A DNA stretch of 64,000 nucleotides. Origin: Nitrobacter sp047149785 (lineage in GTDB: Bacteria > Pseudomonadota > Alphaproteobacteria > Rhizobiales > Xanthobacteraceae). The stretch covers positions 2,604,001 through 2,668,000 of the forward strand of contig NZ_BAAGBE010000001.1 of assembly GCF_047149785.1 (NCBI RefSeq). Direction: 5' to 3'. Shown one piece after another: positions 18,066 to 26,878 of the stretch. Each line of letters opens with the position of its first letter. Positions within the stretch are counted from its first letter, which is position 1. Under the pieces are notes generated by a model, which saw only the letters and a list, made by a program, of their open reading frames with translations, did no database searches and was not told the DNA's origin. Both the position numbers and the translations under genes were made by a program.

Positions 18066-18623
18066 CTAACCATTTCCCGATCCGATCGGCACAGCCGGAT
18101 AGACAACCATATCATCGTCGGGTCGGACGACCGCGCCTCGCGCCAGGCGGGCGGGCTCCAGGCGATCCTGGCCCATGATGTGAAAAACAGTTTCTCCGCG
18201 GGCGATCAAATAATCGGTGACAATCCAACGATGGCAGCGCCACCACACGGCCTCGGAACACATGATCGCACAGCGACGCTCATGGCCGTCATGAAGCAGT
18301 TTCTCCAAGCCATGATGGAATTCGGCTGACAGTGCATAGTCGGCGTAGTTGTGAAAGCTTTCGTTGGTCCAGAAACCGTTGACGTCGCGAGGCACGGTCC
18401 GCGCCCGTCCACGGAGACCGCCCAGGGCCGCGATATGGTCGTACGAAATCTGGAAGGCCGCCAAAGCCTCGGGTAGCGTGTCCTTGTTGAATTGCGGATT
18501 GGCTCGGGACATCGGGATCTTCCTGATGTCAACGACCCGTTCAACCCGCGGCCCGCTCAGCAGCCCGACAAACGTCTCGAGACTCCGGTTGGAATGGCCG
18601 ATGGTGAAGAACGGCAGCGTCAC
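18066..18623 (-). CDS. DUF488 family protein
   Basis: 185 residues. N-terminus LPFFTIGHSNRSLETFVGLL with VVDIRKIPMSRANPQFN is the DUF488 signature; later CAIMCSEAVWWRCHRWIVTDYL contains the conserved Cys-Ser and CHR motifs. Biochemical role is unknown for the family; it is found widely in bacteria near stress or heme genes. No clear promoter was identified. It is encoded convergently to csbD. Confidence 0.88.
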   Translation of the reverse strand: MTLPFFTIGHSNRSLETFVGLLSGPRVERVVDIRKIPMSRANPQFNKDTLPEALAAFQISYDHIAALGGLRGRARTVPRDVNGFWTNESFHNYADYALSAEFHHGLEKLLHDGHERRCAIMCSEAVWWRCHRWIVTDYLIARGETVFHIMGQDRLEPARLARGAVVRPDDDMVVYPAVPIGSGNG

Positions 18624-18743
18624 GTGTCGGCTTCACGCATAATCGAGGGCGCGCCCCTTGTGGGTGGGAATGGCGATGATCGTATCCGATACCCGGCGAG
18701 TCCCGGAATTCCAGGCGACGTGATCGCCGATCCCTTCGTCATC

Positions 18744-18983
18744 TCACGGATTCCCTGCCAACCACGCGGCGAAAGCCATCCAGTCGCGCAATAACCCCTG
18801 GTCCTCCTTCGAAAATCGCGCACGGTGCTTCAGATCGTCCAGCGTATCCTCGGGATGGCAGCGCTCGTAACTCTCGCGTATGATCGACTCATACTTCTCC
18901 CGCAATTCGGATTCGGCCGGTTCTATTGCCTTCCTGAGACCATCCTCGGACATGAATAACGGCGAATCTTGCCCTGGTGACAT
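18744..18983 (-). CDS. Small acidic hypothetical protein
   Basis: 79 residues, rich in Glu/Asp/Arg, probably helical (EPAESELREKYESIIRESYERC). I recognise no family. It follows the encapsulin gene on the same strand by 71 bases and could be the third gene of that operon, but its start has only a weak GGGATGA site, and a downstream Met (residue 11) is an alternative. Confidence 0.5.
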   Translation of the reverse strand: MSPGQDSPLFMSEDGLRKAIEPAESELREKYESIIRESYERCHPEDTLDDLKHRARFSKEDQGLLRDWMAFAAWLAGNP

Positions 18984-19054
18984 CGTTCATCCCAACGCTT
19001 TGCCAAACCATTCGGAGGCTGCAGCTTGCTATCCTCGGCAGGCGAAGACGCCTG

Positions 19055-19864
19055 CTATGCTTTTTCGCCGGGCGTGAGCACGACGACAGCTTCCGTCGTC
19101 AGCAACCGGAAGGTGAAAGTCTCCAGAAAATACAGTTCGACGGCTGTGCTGGAATGACTCGCGTAACCGATTGACAAATCCAGCCCGATATCGAGCTCGA
19201 AATCACCACCGCGTGTCGTCAGCACGAACGCGCCCTCAATGGCCGGCGCCCAGATTATTCCGCCGTCGACGACACGCTCGAGGTGGTGGAAGACCGGATA
19301 GCCCTCGTCGCTGCCCGCACTCGCGGCGGTGTAGGCATCCGCACCAAGCACGAGCGCATACGGGCCGTTGCAGCCGGCGAGGCGCAGTTGGCTGACGGCC
19401 TCTGCGACCGCGCCCGGATAAGCCCTGACATTCGACGGCAGCATCATGCCTGGATTGCTGCTGTCTTGACGGATGCCCTGAATCCCGGCCGCCGCATATC
19501 CGTCGAAAACGGCGCGGTCTTCGGCGAAGGCGATCCTGCGGGCTGCCTCTTTCACCGGCGACCAGTCCGAATCCGTCGCACCACGCTCGACATCGTCGAT
19601 CTGTTGCCGCGACAATTCGAACGAAACGCGCAATTCGACCAGTGCTTTCGCGTCCCGTTGAGCGGCCTTGATCCCGTCGTCCGGAGCCTGGATCTGATGA
19701 AGATGGCCGGTCCCGACAGCGGAAAGACCAAGGCCTTTCGGGGCGGGAACGTCGACCACCCGCCGTGCCGCCAGATGACGCTTGAGGGTGCGGGATGCCT
19801 CTTCGTCGATCTGCGCCCATGCCGCGTCCGAGATGGGAGCCAGCTCCCGATGAAGGTTATTCAT
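19055..19864 (-). CDS. Family 1 encapsulin shell protein
   Basis: 269 residues with the HK97-like encapsulin fold. The N-terminus MNNLHRELAPISDAAWAQIDEEASRTLKRHLAARRVVDVPAPKG is the classical encapsulin opening; GYASHSSTAVELYFLETFTFRLL is the conserved C-terminal strand region. Length fits the usual ~265 residues. It self-assembles into a hollow icosahedral compartment that packages the DyP peroxidase encoded immediately upstream; the start overlaps the end of that gene by 8 bases, so the two are translationally coupled. Confidence 0.95.
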   Translation of the reverse strand: MNNLHRELAPISDAAWAQIDEEASRTLKRHLAARRVVDVPAPKGLGLSAVGTGHLHQIQAPDDGIKAAQRDAKALVELRVSFELSRQQIDDVERGATDSDWSPVKEAARRIAFAEDRAVFDGYAAAGIQGIRQDSSNPGMMLPSNVRAYPGAVAEAVSQLRLAGCNGPYALVLGADAYTAASAGSDEGYPVFHHLERVVDGGIIWAPAIEGAFVLTTRGGDFELDIGLDLSIGYASHSSTAVELYFLETFTFRLLTTEAVVVLTPGEKA

Positions 19865-20930
19865 GCCCTACCTCTTTTCTTGCCGCGTTTTTTAAAGATC
19901 CGATGCCGAGCGATTCATGACCCGACGGCGAGCGCGTGAGAGGGGCACCTTCCGCCTCAAGCTGGCTGGGGGCATCGACGAGCGCCGCCGCAGATGCGCT
20001 CTCCGGAGTGACGGCGTCGAGGAATGTTGCTGATGGCACGAAGAATAGCGAGCCCGTGACCGCGCGGCTGAAATCGAGCAGATGATCGTAGTTGCCGGGC
20101 GGATTGCCGATGAACATGTTATCAAGCATCTTTTCGATTCGCAGCGGCGACCGCGCGTAGCCTATGAAATAGGTGCCGAATTCCCCCTTGCCGATGTCGC
20201 CGAACGGCATGTTGTCACGCACGATCTGAAGCTGCTCGCCGTTTTCCTCGATTGAGGTGAGGACGTTGTGCGCATAGGGCTTCTTCACGGACTCGCGTTG
20301 CTCAATGTCAGACAGCTTGTGGCGGCCGATGATGTTTTCCTGTTCCTCGATCGGCAACGCATTCCATCCCTGCAGGTCATGAATGTATTTCTGGACAATG
20401 ACGTAGCTGCCGCCGGCGAAGGCGCCGTCCTCCTCGCCTATGAGCGTGGCGTCGATCGCCGCCTGTCCGCTCGGGCTCTCGGTCCCATCGACAAAGCCGA
20501 TCAGGTCGCGATCGTCGAAGTAGGTGAATCCGTGAACCTCATCGACGGTCGATACGGCGCCGCGGAGCCGCGACATGATCTGCGACGCCAGCTCGAAACA
20601 GAGATCCATGCGCCTTGCGCGGATATGAAAGAGAATGTCGCCGGGTGTTGCGACAGCGTGATGTTGACCGCGAATCTCGCGGAAAGGATGCAGGTCCTTC
20701 GGCTTCGGCGAACCGAAGAGCCGGTCCCAGGCGGCAGCGCCGAACCCCATGACGCACAGCAGGTCGCCCTCGAGATCGCGAAACCCGACCGCGCGCAAAA
20801 GCGAGGACAGATCGCCACACAGACCTCGCACCGATGCTTCATTGTCCTTCCCGGCGTCGATCGTAACGACAAGAAAAATGGCGGCCCGCGTGAGTTTGGC
20901 GAAGACCGGCTGTGATACGATGGATGGCAC
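19857..20930 (-). CDS. DyP-type heme peroxidase, encapsulin cargo
   Basis: 357 residues. The GFVDG motif (145-149, distal Asp148) and the Arg of VRDNMPFG (about 238) are the DyP catalytic signatures; a His near 221 (KPYAHNV) is a candidate heme ligand. The C-terminal SLGIGSLKNAARKE (about 340-353) matches the encapsulin cargo-loading peptide. It would act on peroxides and dye-like or phenolic substrates inside the shell. The start is a GTG at 20930, six bases after AAGGAG; a Pro/Ala-rich linker (305-335) connects enzyme and tag. Confidence 0.95.
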   Translation of the reverse strand: MPSIVSQPVFAKLTRAAIFLVVTIDAGKDNEASVRGLCGDLSSLLRAVGFRDLEGDLLCVMGFGAAAWDRLFGSPKPKDLHPFREIRGQHHAVATPGDILFHIRARRMDLCFELASQIMSRLRGAVSTVDEVHGFTYFDDRDLIGFVDGTESPSGQAAIDATLIGEEDGAFAGGSYVIVQKYIHDLQGWNALPIEEQENIIGRHKLSDIEQRESVKKPYAHNVLTSIEENGEQLQIVRDNMPFGDIGKGEFGTYFIGYARSPLRIEKMLDNMFIGNPPGNYDHLLDFSRAVTGSLFFVPSATFLDAVTPESASAAALVDAPSQLEAEGAPLTRSPSGHESLGIGSLKNAARKEVGHE

Positions 20931-21269
20931 CTTATACTCCTTGCTGACCCGATCGAGGCTCCGCTGAAGCCATCATACGACCCTCGCCCATCGGCAGCTC
21001 CGGTTACGCGGCCGCCCCGATGCGCGAGATTAACATCGTATCCACGTTCGGCTCACGTCAAGTTGTAAGACTTTGCGCCCGTGCCGGCGAGTACGCCACC
21101 ATTTTTCGCGGACCCTGCGTCCCCCAAAATTGCTACGAGAGATATGGCGTTCTGCCGTTGACGGCGTGATCCGCCACAGTCGGGCGACGCCGGCTCCCGA
21201 GACCAGGCAGGGCCGGCCTCACCGACGAACCCTCCCGAAGCGAGAGAGCGCACCACCGCGTTTGACGCC
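20931..21269 (-). other. Upstream region of the DyP-encapsulin operon
   Basis: About 340 bases. It must contain the operon promoter, but no EcfG-type or strong sigma-70 match was found. No reading frame here looks genuine. Confidence 0.35.
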
Positions 21270-21464
21270 TTAATCCATGTCCCGGAATGCGTGACCGTCA
21301 GCCTTCACCCCTTCGACGACGTCCGCAGGCAACAAGTTCTGCGCCGCGGTGCCGTCAAAAACCCAATCTCCCTTGTCGGCGAGATCAGGAAGACTTGCGC
21401 CTTTGCGCACGTAGAGCCCGATGGCCGGCTTCCTGGCATTGATATAGAGATCATACTCATCCAT
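21270..21464 (-). CDS. Small conserved-looking hypothetical protein
   Basis: 64 residues (MDEYDLYINARKPAIGLYVRKGASLPDLADKGDW...). It has an excellent ribosome-binding site (AGGGAGAG, 6 bases before the ATG) and third-position GC bias. No family is recognised. It sits alone between the DyP operon and the GlcG-like gene, all on the minus strand. Confidence 0.65.
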   Translation of the reverse strand: MDEYDLYINARKPAIGLYVRKGASLPDLADKGDWVFDGTAAQNLLPADVVEGVKADGHAFRDMD

Positions 21465-21709
21465 CTGGCGCTCTCCCTGGACTCAAGCCTGCGCGGCCGT
21501 TTCAAATCGCCAAGCAACGGTCATGCCCATCGGCACATGAACAATTTTAATAGACTGACGAATTCCGCGCGAAGGCTGAACGTTCTGTCCGGCGGCAGCG
21601 GGACAAGTTATCCATCCGCTTCCCCTGCATGAACTGGCACAACGAGACGCGAATGCGATCGCCGGTGCTTGTCTCACGCGCAATGAAATCCAGCCGAACG
21701 GACTATGGA

Positions 21710-22132
21710 TCACCGATCGTGCCGGGATGTCCTCGCCATCGCAAGGCCGGCCCGTGCACACGCCTCGTTTTCCTCGCCGCCGCCAGCGCCATCGACGCCA
21801 CAGCCTCCCTCGACGCCGGCGTCCCCGACTACAGGCAGGCCGCCGCGACGATGGTCGACCGGCAGCCCCTCCCCGATCACCGTGCCGGTCCTTAGGGGAA
21901 AAATGTCGCCCGACAGTCCGCTTGCACCACTCGACTTGCCGAAGGATGCCGCGGCAATAGCCTTACCGATGGAGCCGTGATTGGCCTCGGCGGCGGCGCC
22001 ATCCATTCGATTGAGAGCAACGAGCCGGCCCTCGGCATCGCAGACGGTCACGCTGATTTGAGCGTTATGCTTGCGCGCTTCGGCGATCGCGCCGGCGACG
22101 ATACGCTGGGCTTCTGCGAGAGTCAGAGGCAT
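21710..22132 (-). CDS. GlcG/HbpS-like heme-binding domain protein
   Basis: 140 residues. MPLTLAEAQRIVAGAIAEARKHNAQISVTVCDAEGRLVALNRMDGA is the GlcG/HbpS N-terminal signature, followed by AIAKAIAAASFGKSSG-like and the C-terminal VEGGCGVDGAGGGEENEACARAGL. Related proteins bind or degrade heme or sense redox state. The start at 22132 follows CGAGGATGG. The C-terminal ~15 residues extend past the normal end of the family, possibly a small frameshift near the end. Confidence 0.8.
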   Translation of the reverse strand: MPLTLAEAQRIVAGAIAEARKHNAQISVTVCDAEGRLVALNRMDGAAAEANHGSIGKAIAAASFGKSSGASGLSGDIFPLRTGTVIGEGLPVDHRRGGLPVVGDAGVEGGCGVDGAGGGEENEACARAGLAMARTSRHDR

Positions 22133-22229
22133 GACCCACCATCCTCGGTTTTCTGAACAACCGCCCCCGACAGGTATCGTTCCCGCTCCGCTCAAGGAGC
22201 GCCGCGCCCGATGTGACCACGCCGGGAAG

Positions 22230-22487
22230 TCATTCCAACTTGACAGGTCGGCCGGACGGCTCTTCCTCCAGGGTGACGGCAATGTCGGCGTTCGCAGAAA
22301 GACGGACCTTGTCGCCTTCGATGCCGGCCACGAGACCCATCTCAATAAAATGATGATGCCCCTCGTGGGATCCGAAACCGTCACTCTTCTTGAGCTTGAT
22401 ACGATCTCCCTCAACGCGATCAACCGTGCCAACGTGAACGCCATCGGCACCGATAACATCCATATTGGGCTTGATCCTGTTAGTCAT
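22230..22487 (-). CDS. DUF2171 family protein
   Basis: 85 residues of a PRC-barrel-like beta fold: IKPNMDVIGADGVHVGTVDRVEGDRIKLKKSDGFGSHEGHHHFIE. It has a strong GAGGAGAG site upstream. DUF2171 proteins are small cytosolic proteins of unknown role common in stress clusters of rhizobia, consistent with neighbours here. Confidence 0.9.
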   Translation of the reverse strand: MTNRIKPNMDVIGADGVHVGTVDRVEGDRIKLKKSDGFGSHEGHHHFIEMGLVAGIEGDKVRLSANADIAVTLEEEPSGRPVKLE

Positions 22488-22571
22488 GTTGCTCTCCTCT
22501 GGCGCACCCCCCGCTTAATGAAGCTCGTGGTCACATGAAGCCATTGGTTCGGATGGTGTTGCTCGCGACCC

Positions 22572-22991
22572 TTAGCTCTCCCGGGCAGCCGCCGAGCGAG
22601 CGCTCTTTGCGTCGAGACGCTGCTGCAATCGACGGAGATCGATGACCGCGCGCTCATGCGTGCCTTTTCCGATCTCCTCGATTCCGTCATGCGCGGTCAC
22701 GTCGAAAACGATCTGCCGCCCATCGACCTTGGTGACGACGGCGGTCGCGACAACACGCAATCCAACCGGGGTTGCGGCAAGATGGCGAACATCGATCGCG
22801 GTGCCGACCGCCCGCTCGCCTGGCTTCAGATAGCTGGAAATGGCGCTCAGCGCCGCATTCTCCATCGCCAGGATCATGACAGGCGTCGCGAGCACATGGG
22901 GAAGCGTCGGGTCCTTCATCCGGCTGGCCAGATGTTCCGGCTTCACGTCCAGCAGGAAACTTCCCGTCGTTCCAAGCGGTATGGTGATCAT
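22572..22991 (-). CDS. FlK-like thioesterase (hotdog fold)
   Basis: 139 residues. PHVLATPVMILAMENAALSAISSYLKPGERAVGTAIDVRHLAATPVG matches the fluoroacetyl-CoA-thioesterase-like family: Glu in AMENAAL and His in RHLAATP are at the catalytic positions. Probably hydrolyses a short acyl-CoA; natural substrate unknown. Stand-alone gene on the minus strand within the stress cluster. Confidence 0.85.
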   Translation of the reverse strand: MITIPLGTTGSFLLDVKPEHLASRMKDPTLPHVLATPVMILAMENAALSAISSYLKPGERAVGTAIDVRHLAATPVGLRVVATAVVTKVDGRQIVFDVTAHDGIEEIGKGTHERAVIDLRRLQQRLDAKSARSAAARES

Positions 22992-23090
22992 CGCTTACGC
23001 CGCTTTCTCAAACAATGCCTCGACGGACCCAATTCGCGAGATCGTCGAGGAAAGCCCTGATGTGATCAGGGCGACAGTTGCGACAGTCCA

Positions 23091-23126
23091 GTCACATGAA
23101 TGTTCCAAGTCATATGAATGTTCTAA
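23091..23126 (+). repeat. Imperfect 18-bp tandem repeat
   Basis: GTCACATGAATGTTCCAA followed by GTCATATGAATGTTCTAA, 16 of 18 bases identical. It lies in the gap between the thioesterase and cbpM genes and might be a regulator site. Confidence 0.7.
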
Positions 23127-23257
23127 AACGTCGTATCCGGGAATTGGTTTCGTTCCAGGAAGAGCGGATCATCAATGAGTGCGCGATCATCACTCGCCGG
23201 CCCTCTATTGGACGTTTCAACCTGCTTCTGTGCGTCGATGATTTACGGAGCTGACAC

Positions 23258-23539
23258 CTAAGCCGACGTTCCGCGAATGTCCTTGTTCAGTTGCGCAAAC
23301 GCGCGACGCATCCCGTGGAGCTGATCGACGAGATGAAGGATCACGTCGATCCCCTCGTCGTTGACGCCAAATTCGCGTGCGAGATCCTGGATGAGACGCG
23401 CCCGTGCGATGTCCCTCTCGGAAAAGCTCATGCCAACGGCGCTCTCCTCCGGTATCAGCCACTGCTGCTCGAGCCAGAACTCCAGTGTCTGAACCTGGAC
23501 ACCCGACGATGTCAGGAATTGCTCCTTGCTCATGATCAT
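23258..23539 (-). CDS. cbpM: CbpM-like chaperone-modulator protein
   Basis: 93 residues with MerR-type features: SSGVQVQTLEFWLEQQWLIPEE then MSFSERDIARARLIQDLAREFGVNDEGIDVILHLVDQLHG. CbpM binds the J-domain of CbpA and inhibits its co-chaperone and DNA-binding activity. It overlaps the cbpA stop by 4 bases (ATGA), giving translational coupling in the expected cbpA-cbpM order. Confidence 0.9.
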   Translation of the reverse strand: MIMSKEQFLTSSGVQVQTLEFWLEQQWLIPEESAVGMSFSERDIARARLIQDLAREFGVNDEGIDVILHLVDQLHGMRRAFAQLNKDIRGTSA

Positions 23540-24444
23540 AACGGCGTGCCTCCACGCGGATTGAATTCCTTGCCTTTCGTCCAGTTCGATACGAATGCCT
23601 CGAGCTCCGAATCCGGCGATTTGGGTAGAACGACCTTCAGCTTGACGAGTTCATCACCGTTGCCGCCACCGCGGCGCGGCGCGCCTTTTCCTTTCAAACG
23701 GAGGATCGTTCCCGTATTCGAGCCTCTTGGCACCGACATGGTCACGTCGCCGGTCGGGGTCGGAACACGAACCCGGCTTCCAAGCACGGCTTCGGAAAGC
23801 GAGACCGGCAGCTCCAATGAGATATCGTCGCCGTCGCGCGCAAAGCGGCGGTCGGGCAAGACCTCTACTTCGATCAGCGCATCGCCAGGGTCGCCCTTAC
23901 CCGCGCCAGACGCCCCTTTGCCTTTCAGGCGCAGGATTTGTCCGTCGATCAGCCCAGGCGGAATCTTCACCTCCAGCGTGCCGCCATCCGGCAGGGTGAT
24001 GCGCTTGCTTGCGCCGGTGATCGAGTCGACGAAATCGACCGGCAGCCGGTAATGCAGATCCTCGCCGCGCCGGTTCGCGCGCGCTCGTTGTCCGCGCCTC
24101 AGAAGCTCGGCCAAGGCGTCGTCCGTGTCCATGAAGTCGGCGAAGCCGGAAGTGCTGGCGTAAGGATGTCCGTCGTCCGCGTTGGCGAAGTCTCGATAGA
24201 ATTGATGTTGCGGTCTTTCCGCGCCCGACGCGTCGATCTCACCGTTGTCGAAACGCTTGCGCTTCTCGGCATCGCCAAGCAGATTGTAGGCGGCGGAGAC
24301 TTCCTTGAACTTCTCTTCGGCGTCCTTGTCGCCCGGATTGAGATCCGGATGCAGCGTCTTTGCCAGCTTCCGATAGGCTTTTTGGATATGGGCGGCGGAA
24401 GCCGAGGAGGAAACACCGAGCACGTCGTAAGGATTGCCTGTCAT
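23536..24444 (-). CDS. cbpA: CbpA-type J-domain co-chaperone
   Basis: 302 residues. J domain at 5-70 with HPD at 32-34 (KTLHPDLN), a Gly/charged linker, then two beta-sandwich client domains with LPVDFVDSITGASKRI, IPPGLIDGQILRLKGKG and a second GTILRLKGKGAPRRGGGNGDE. No zinc-finger domain, so it is class B/CbpA-like rather than DnaJ. It stimulates DnaK on stress-denatured or curved-DNA-bound targets. cbpM follows with a 4-base overlap. No EcfG-type promoter was found upstream. Confidence 0.93.
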   Translation of the reverse strand: MTGNPYDVLGVSSSASAAHIQKAYRKLAKTLHPDLNPGDKDAEEKFKEVSAAYNLLGDAEKRKRFDNGEIDASGAERPQHQFYRDFANADDGHPYASTSGFADFMDTDDALAELLRRGQRARANRRGEDLHYRLPVDFVDSITGASKRITLPDGGTLEVKIPPGLIDGQILRLKGKGASGAGKGDPGDALIEVEVLPDRRFARDGDDISLELPVSLSEAVLGSRVRVPTPTGDVTMSVPRGSNTGTILRLKGKGAPRRGGGNGDELVKLKVVLPKSPDSELEAFVSNWTKGKEFNPRGGTPL

Positions 24445-24605
24445 CTAGAGATTCCGAAAGCGGCAGCGTGCGATTCCGCCCGGGAGTTGATCTTCTTCGC
24501 GGCCTGACGGCGAATTGATGCTATTCAACATGGGATCCACATGTGAAGCGCTCGGGAAACGAGCTTCTGGGCAAACGTTTTCGCCGCTGCCTCAGCCTCG
24601 CATTC

Positions 24606-24734
24606 TAGAGCCTTTTCGCGTCTGATGGAATCAGAAGCGGGGTTTTCAGATTTTGATTTGACGCATTTTCTTCACGCGAACTGGCATCCATGCTCGGGTC
24701 AAGTCCGAGGACATGCTCGCTCGAAAACGCTATA
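24606..24734 (+). repeat. Dispersed repeat, copy D (5' module I, long form)
   Basis: TAGAGCC, hairpin with CTGATGGAATCAGAAGCGG, core GATTTGACGCATTTTCTTCA, then an extra internal hairpin segment (CTCGGGTCAAGTCCGAG) not present in copies A-C, and closing GAAAACGCTATAG. Confidence 0.85.
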
Positions 24735-25073
24735 GTACCTCTTTCGAGCGGGTGGCCGGGCGCCATGGACAGAGTTGTCAGGACGGAGCAGGACAAGTTG
24801 TCTTGTGATCCGATGCGAGAGAGACGCTCAGCCAAGTATCGAACGAGAGGGCTGCGACCGGAATGGACGGCGCCCTGACGATGACTGCGCGGTCCGCGGT
24901 CCTTGTCGGTAAGTATACCGGCAGCCTATGTCACGACGTCCGGGTAGAGGCTCGCAACACGTTCAGAATCGGGCGGATGTCAAGTAGATGACAGTCGTTC
25001 TCAAACCATTGATTGGTGCGGTTCAGCGAACCGGCGTATCTCTCCAGCGGGGGCGTTCCTAATCGCCGGAGAC
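24735..25073 (+). other. Intergenic region, nothing recognised
   Basis: About 340 bases between repeat copy D and the microprotein gene. Short plus-strand frames are present without usable ribosome-binding sites. Confidence 0.35.
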
Positions 25074-25184
25074 ATGACCATGCCGCCCGATTTCTTCCTT
25101 ATCGTCGGAGGCTTCCTCGCGGTTTTTCTAATACTCTGCGGAAGCATGGCCTACGGAATCATTCAGACCAGCAATAAGCATTGA
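25074..25184 (+). CDS. 36-residue single-pass membrane microprotein
   Basis: MTMPPDFFLIVGGFLAVFLI followed by LCGSMAYGIIQTSNKH. It has GCCGGAGAC directly before the ATG (a second ATG lies two codons on). Residues 7-30 form one hydrophobic segment with a short polar C-terminus. No family recognised; sizes like this are easily missed by gene callers. It might be a small stress-type membrane peptide, given the cluster on its left, or a leftover. Confidence 0.5.
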   Translation: MTMPPDFFLIVGGFLAVFLILCGSMAYGIIQTSNKH

Positions 25185-25561
25185 TTACGACTGCGATGGC
25201 ATGGGAGCATCCCGTGCCATCGCCTATGACCCGATTCGTGCGGCCCTTGCGGCGCGCCGCTTCTCTTTGCTTTTCCAACGTTTGGCGCTCCTTCATTTCG
25301 TAAATGTCTCTGTAAACCGAGAACGCAAGCGTCGCCACGCCGCGGCTTCTCTAAATAAGGTCGCATGGCATCGGGAATGGTTGCCGCCATCTCCTTGAGA
25401 CGCTCGTTGCATCATCCTCCATCAATTCATGCGGCCCTGTACCGTGCGATCAGACCTGCGCTGAGCGGATCGATCCGTCGTGGCCGCTCCACGACCTGTC
25501 GAGAGCGCTCCCGCCGCTTCATCCGCAGGGCCGGCAAAAAAATCGGCGCCTGACCCCGGTG
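25185..25561 (+). other. Region left of the island, no gene recognised
   Basis: About 380 bases of GC-rich DNA between the microprotein and the left attachment site. Frames on both strands lack ribosome-binding sites and family matches. Confidence 0.35.
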
Positions 25562-25608
25562 ATGGCGTCCCGGAAGGGAGTCGAACCCCTGACCCCAGGT
25601 TTAGGAAA
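25562..25608 (+). repeat. attL: 47-bp direct repeat of the tRNA-Arg 3' end
   Basis: Identical over 47 bases to 40659-40705: the tRNA-Arg(CCT) gene from the anticodon loop to CCA, plus one flanking base. Identity stops abruptly on the right, where the tRNA anticodon stem would continue. This marks the left edge of the integrated element. Confidence 0.95.
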
Positions 25609-25693
25609 TGCGCGAACCTAGGGTGACCAGCGGCGTACTATCGGAGATTATTGGTTCGCGGACAAGGTCTTACACGACACCATAGGCGACGTG

Positions 25694-25715
25694 CGGTGAT
25701 CCTCGGCGATCACCG
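25694..25715 (+). promoter_or_regulatory. Perfect inverted repeat before the integrase gene
   Basis: CGGTGATC-ctcggc-GATCACCG, 8-bp arms with a 6-base spacer, 36 bases before the integrase ATG. It may be an operator or an integrase/excisionase arm site; a hairpin in the mRNA leader is also possible. Confidence 0.55.
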
Positions 25716-25750
25716 TGCGGTGCTCAACACGGTGCTCGGAGAAGACCAGA

Positions 25751-26878
25751 ATGGCTGTCGTGAACCTCACCGAAGCTCGCATCCGCGAGCTTCCTCTCAA
25801 CTCTGGAATTTGGCGCGACGAGCAGGTCAAGGGCCTGATGGTCGTGTGCCATGCCACCACCAAGACCTTCGCCGTTCAGGGCGATGTCCGCAGGAACGGA
25901 CGTCATGTGCGGACTGTGCGGGTCAAGATCGACCGGGCGGATCGGATCGGCCTTCGCGAGGCTCGAAATCGAGCCAAGGCGATCATGAGCCAGATACAAT
26001 CCGGCATCGATCCGACCGCGGGACCGGAGGAGACCGGCATCACCGTCTTGCAGGCGCTTGAGGCGCACCTCGGAGAGAAGCCGTTCCGCGAGGCGACGGT
26101 CGAGAGCTACAGATACAACTGCACTCATTATTTGAGCCGCATCAAGAACCGGGCCGTGGCCGACCTCTCGCGCTCGGAGGTGCGGGACATCTACGATCGC
26201 CTTCGCACATCAAACGGACAGACCGTCGCCATTTGCGTCATGCGGACCCTGCGAGCGGTCATCAACACGGCGCGGCGGCTGGATGAAACCATTCCGTCCA
26301 ATCCGATTGCGGCGATCCGCATTCCTGTTCCGAAGCGGCGTGAAGTCGACGCAATCGACCTTGCGGCTTGGTGGGAGGCGACCGAAACCTTGAGCCCGAT
26401 CCGGCGCGACCTGCACCGGGCGTTTATGCTGACCGGCGCGAGGCGGTCCTCGCTCTTGCAGGTGCGCCGCAACGATGTGGATTTTGAGCGAGGCGTGATT
26501 GCGTTCAGACATATGAAGACCTCCGACCAGTCGATGATGTTCCCGATGGGGAGTTTCCTGCGGGACATGCTGAAGGCCCGGCTTGAGACGGATGCGCCGT
26601 TGAACAGCGAGTGGCTCTGGCCGTCGCCGACGAGCGCGAGCGGCAAGGTCGAGGAGCCGAAGGAGCCGCGCAAGAAGCTGCCGAGCCCGCACGAATACCG
26701 GCACCTGGCCCGTACCATATTCATCGCGGCCGGCGCTCCCTATGCGGAGAGCGCCTTGCTGCTCGGACAGAAGCTGCCCGGTGCATCCGGCGGCTACGTC
26801 CATGCCGAACACCTGGTCGAGCACCTGCGCCCTCATGCCCAGGCGCTTGAGACGAAAATCTTGGCCGCTCGAAAATGA
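25751..26878 (+). CDS. int: Tyrosine recombinase (integrase) of the island
   Basis: 375 residues. N-terminal arm-binding type region (LNSGIWRDEQVKGLMVVCHATTKTF), SAM-like core-binding domain (~100-180), then catalytic domain: Arg in TGARRSSLLQ (~231), Lys in HMKTSD (~256), HEYR box (314-317), Gln-Lys at the usual His/Trp position (LLLGQKLPG) and Tyr349 in GGYVH. It is a phage/island type enzyme that would recombine the tRNA-Arg 3' end with the element's attP. ATG at 25751 follows CGGAGAAG; the att repeat lies 143 bases upstream. Confidence 0.93.
   Translation: MAVVNLTEARIRELPLNSGIWRDEQVKGLMVVCHATTKTFAVQGDVRRNGRHVRTVRVKIDRADRIGLREARNRAKAIMSQIQSGIDPTAGPEETGITVLQALEAHLGEKPFREATVESYRYNCTHYLSRIKNRAVADLSRSEVRDIYDRLRTSNGQTVAICVMRTLRAVINTARRLDETIPSNPIAAIRIPVPKRREVDAIDLAAWWEATETLSPIRRDLHRAFMLTGARRSSLLQVRRNDVDFERGVIAFRHMKTSDQSMMFPMGSFLRDMLKARLETDAPLNSEWLWPSPTSASGKVEEPKEPRKKLPSPHEYRHLARTIFIAAGAPYAESALLLGQKLPGASGGYVHAEHLVEHLRPHAQALETKILAARK

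Noticed and set aside
22133..22210. Possible EcfG promoter before the GlcG-like gene
   Set aside because: A GTTCC is present, but the partner AACG at correct distance is missing.
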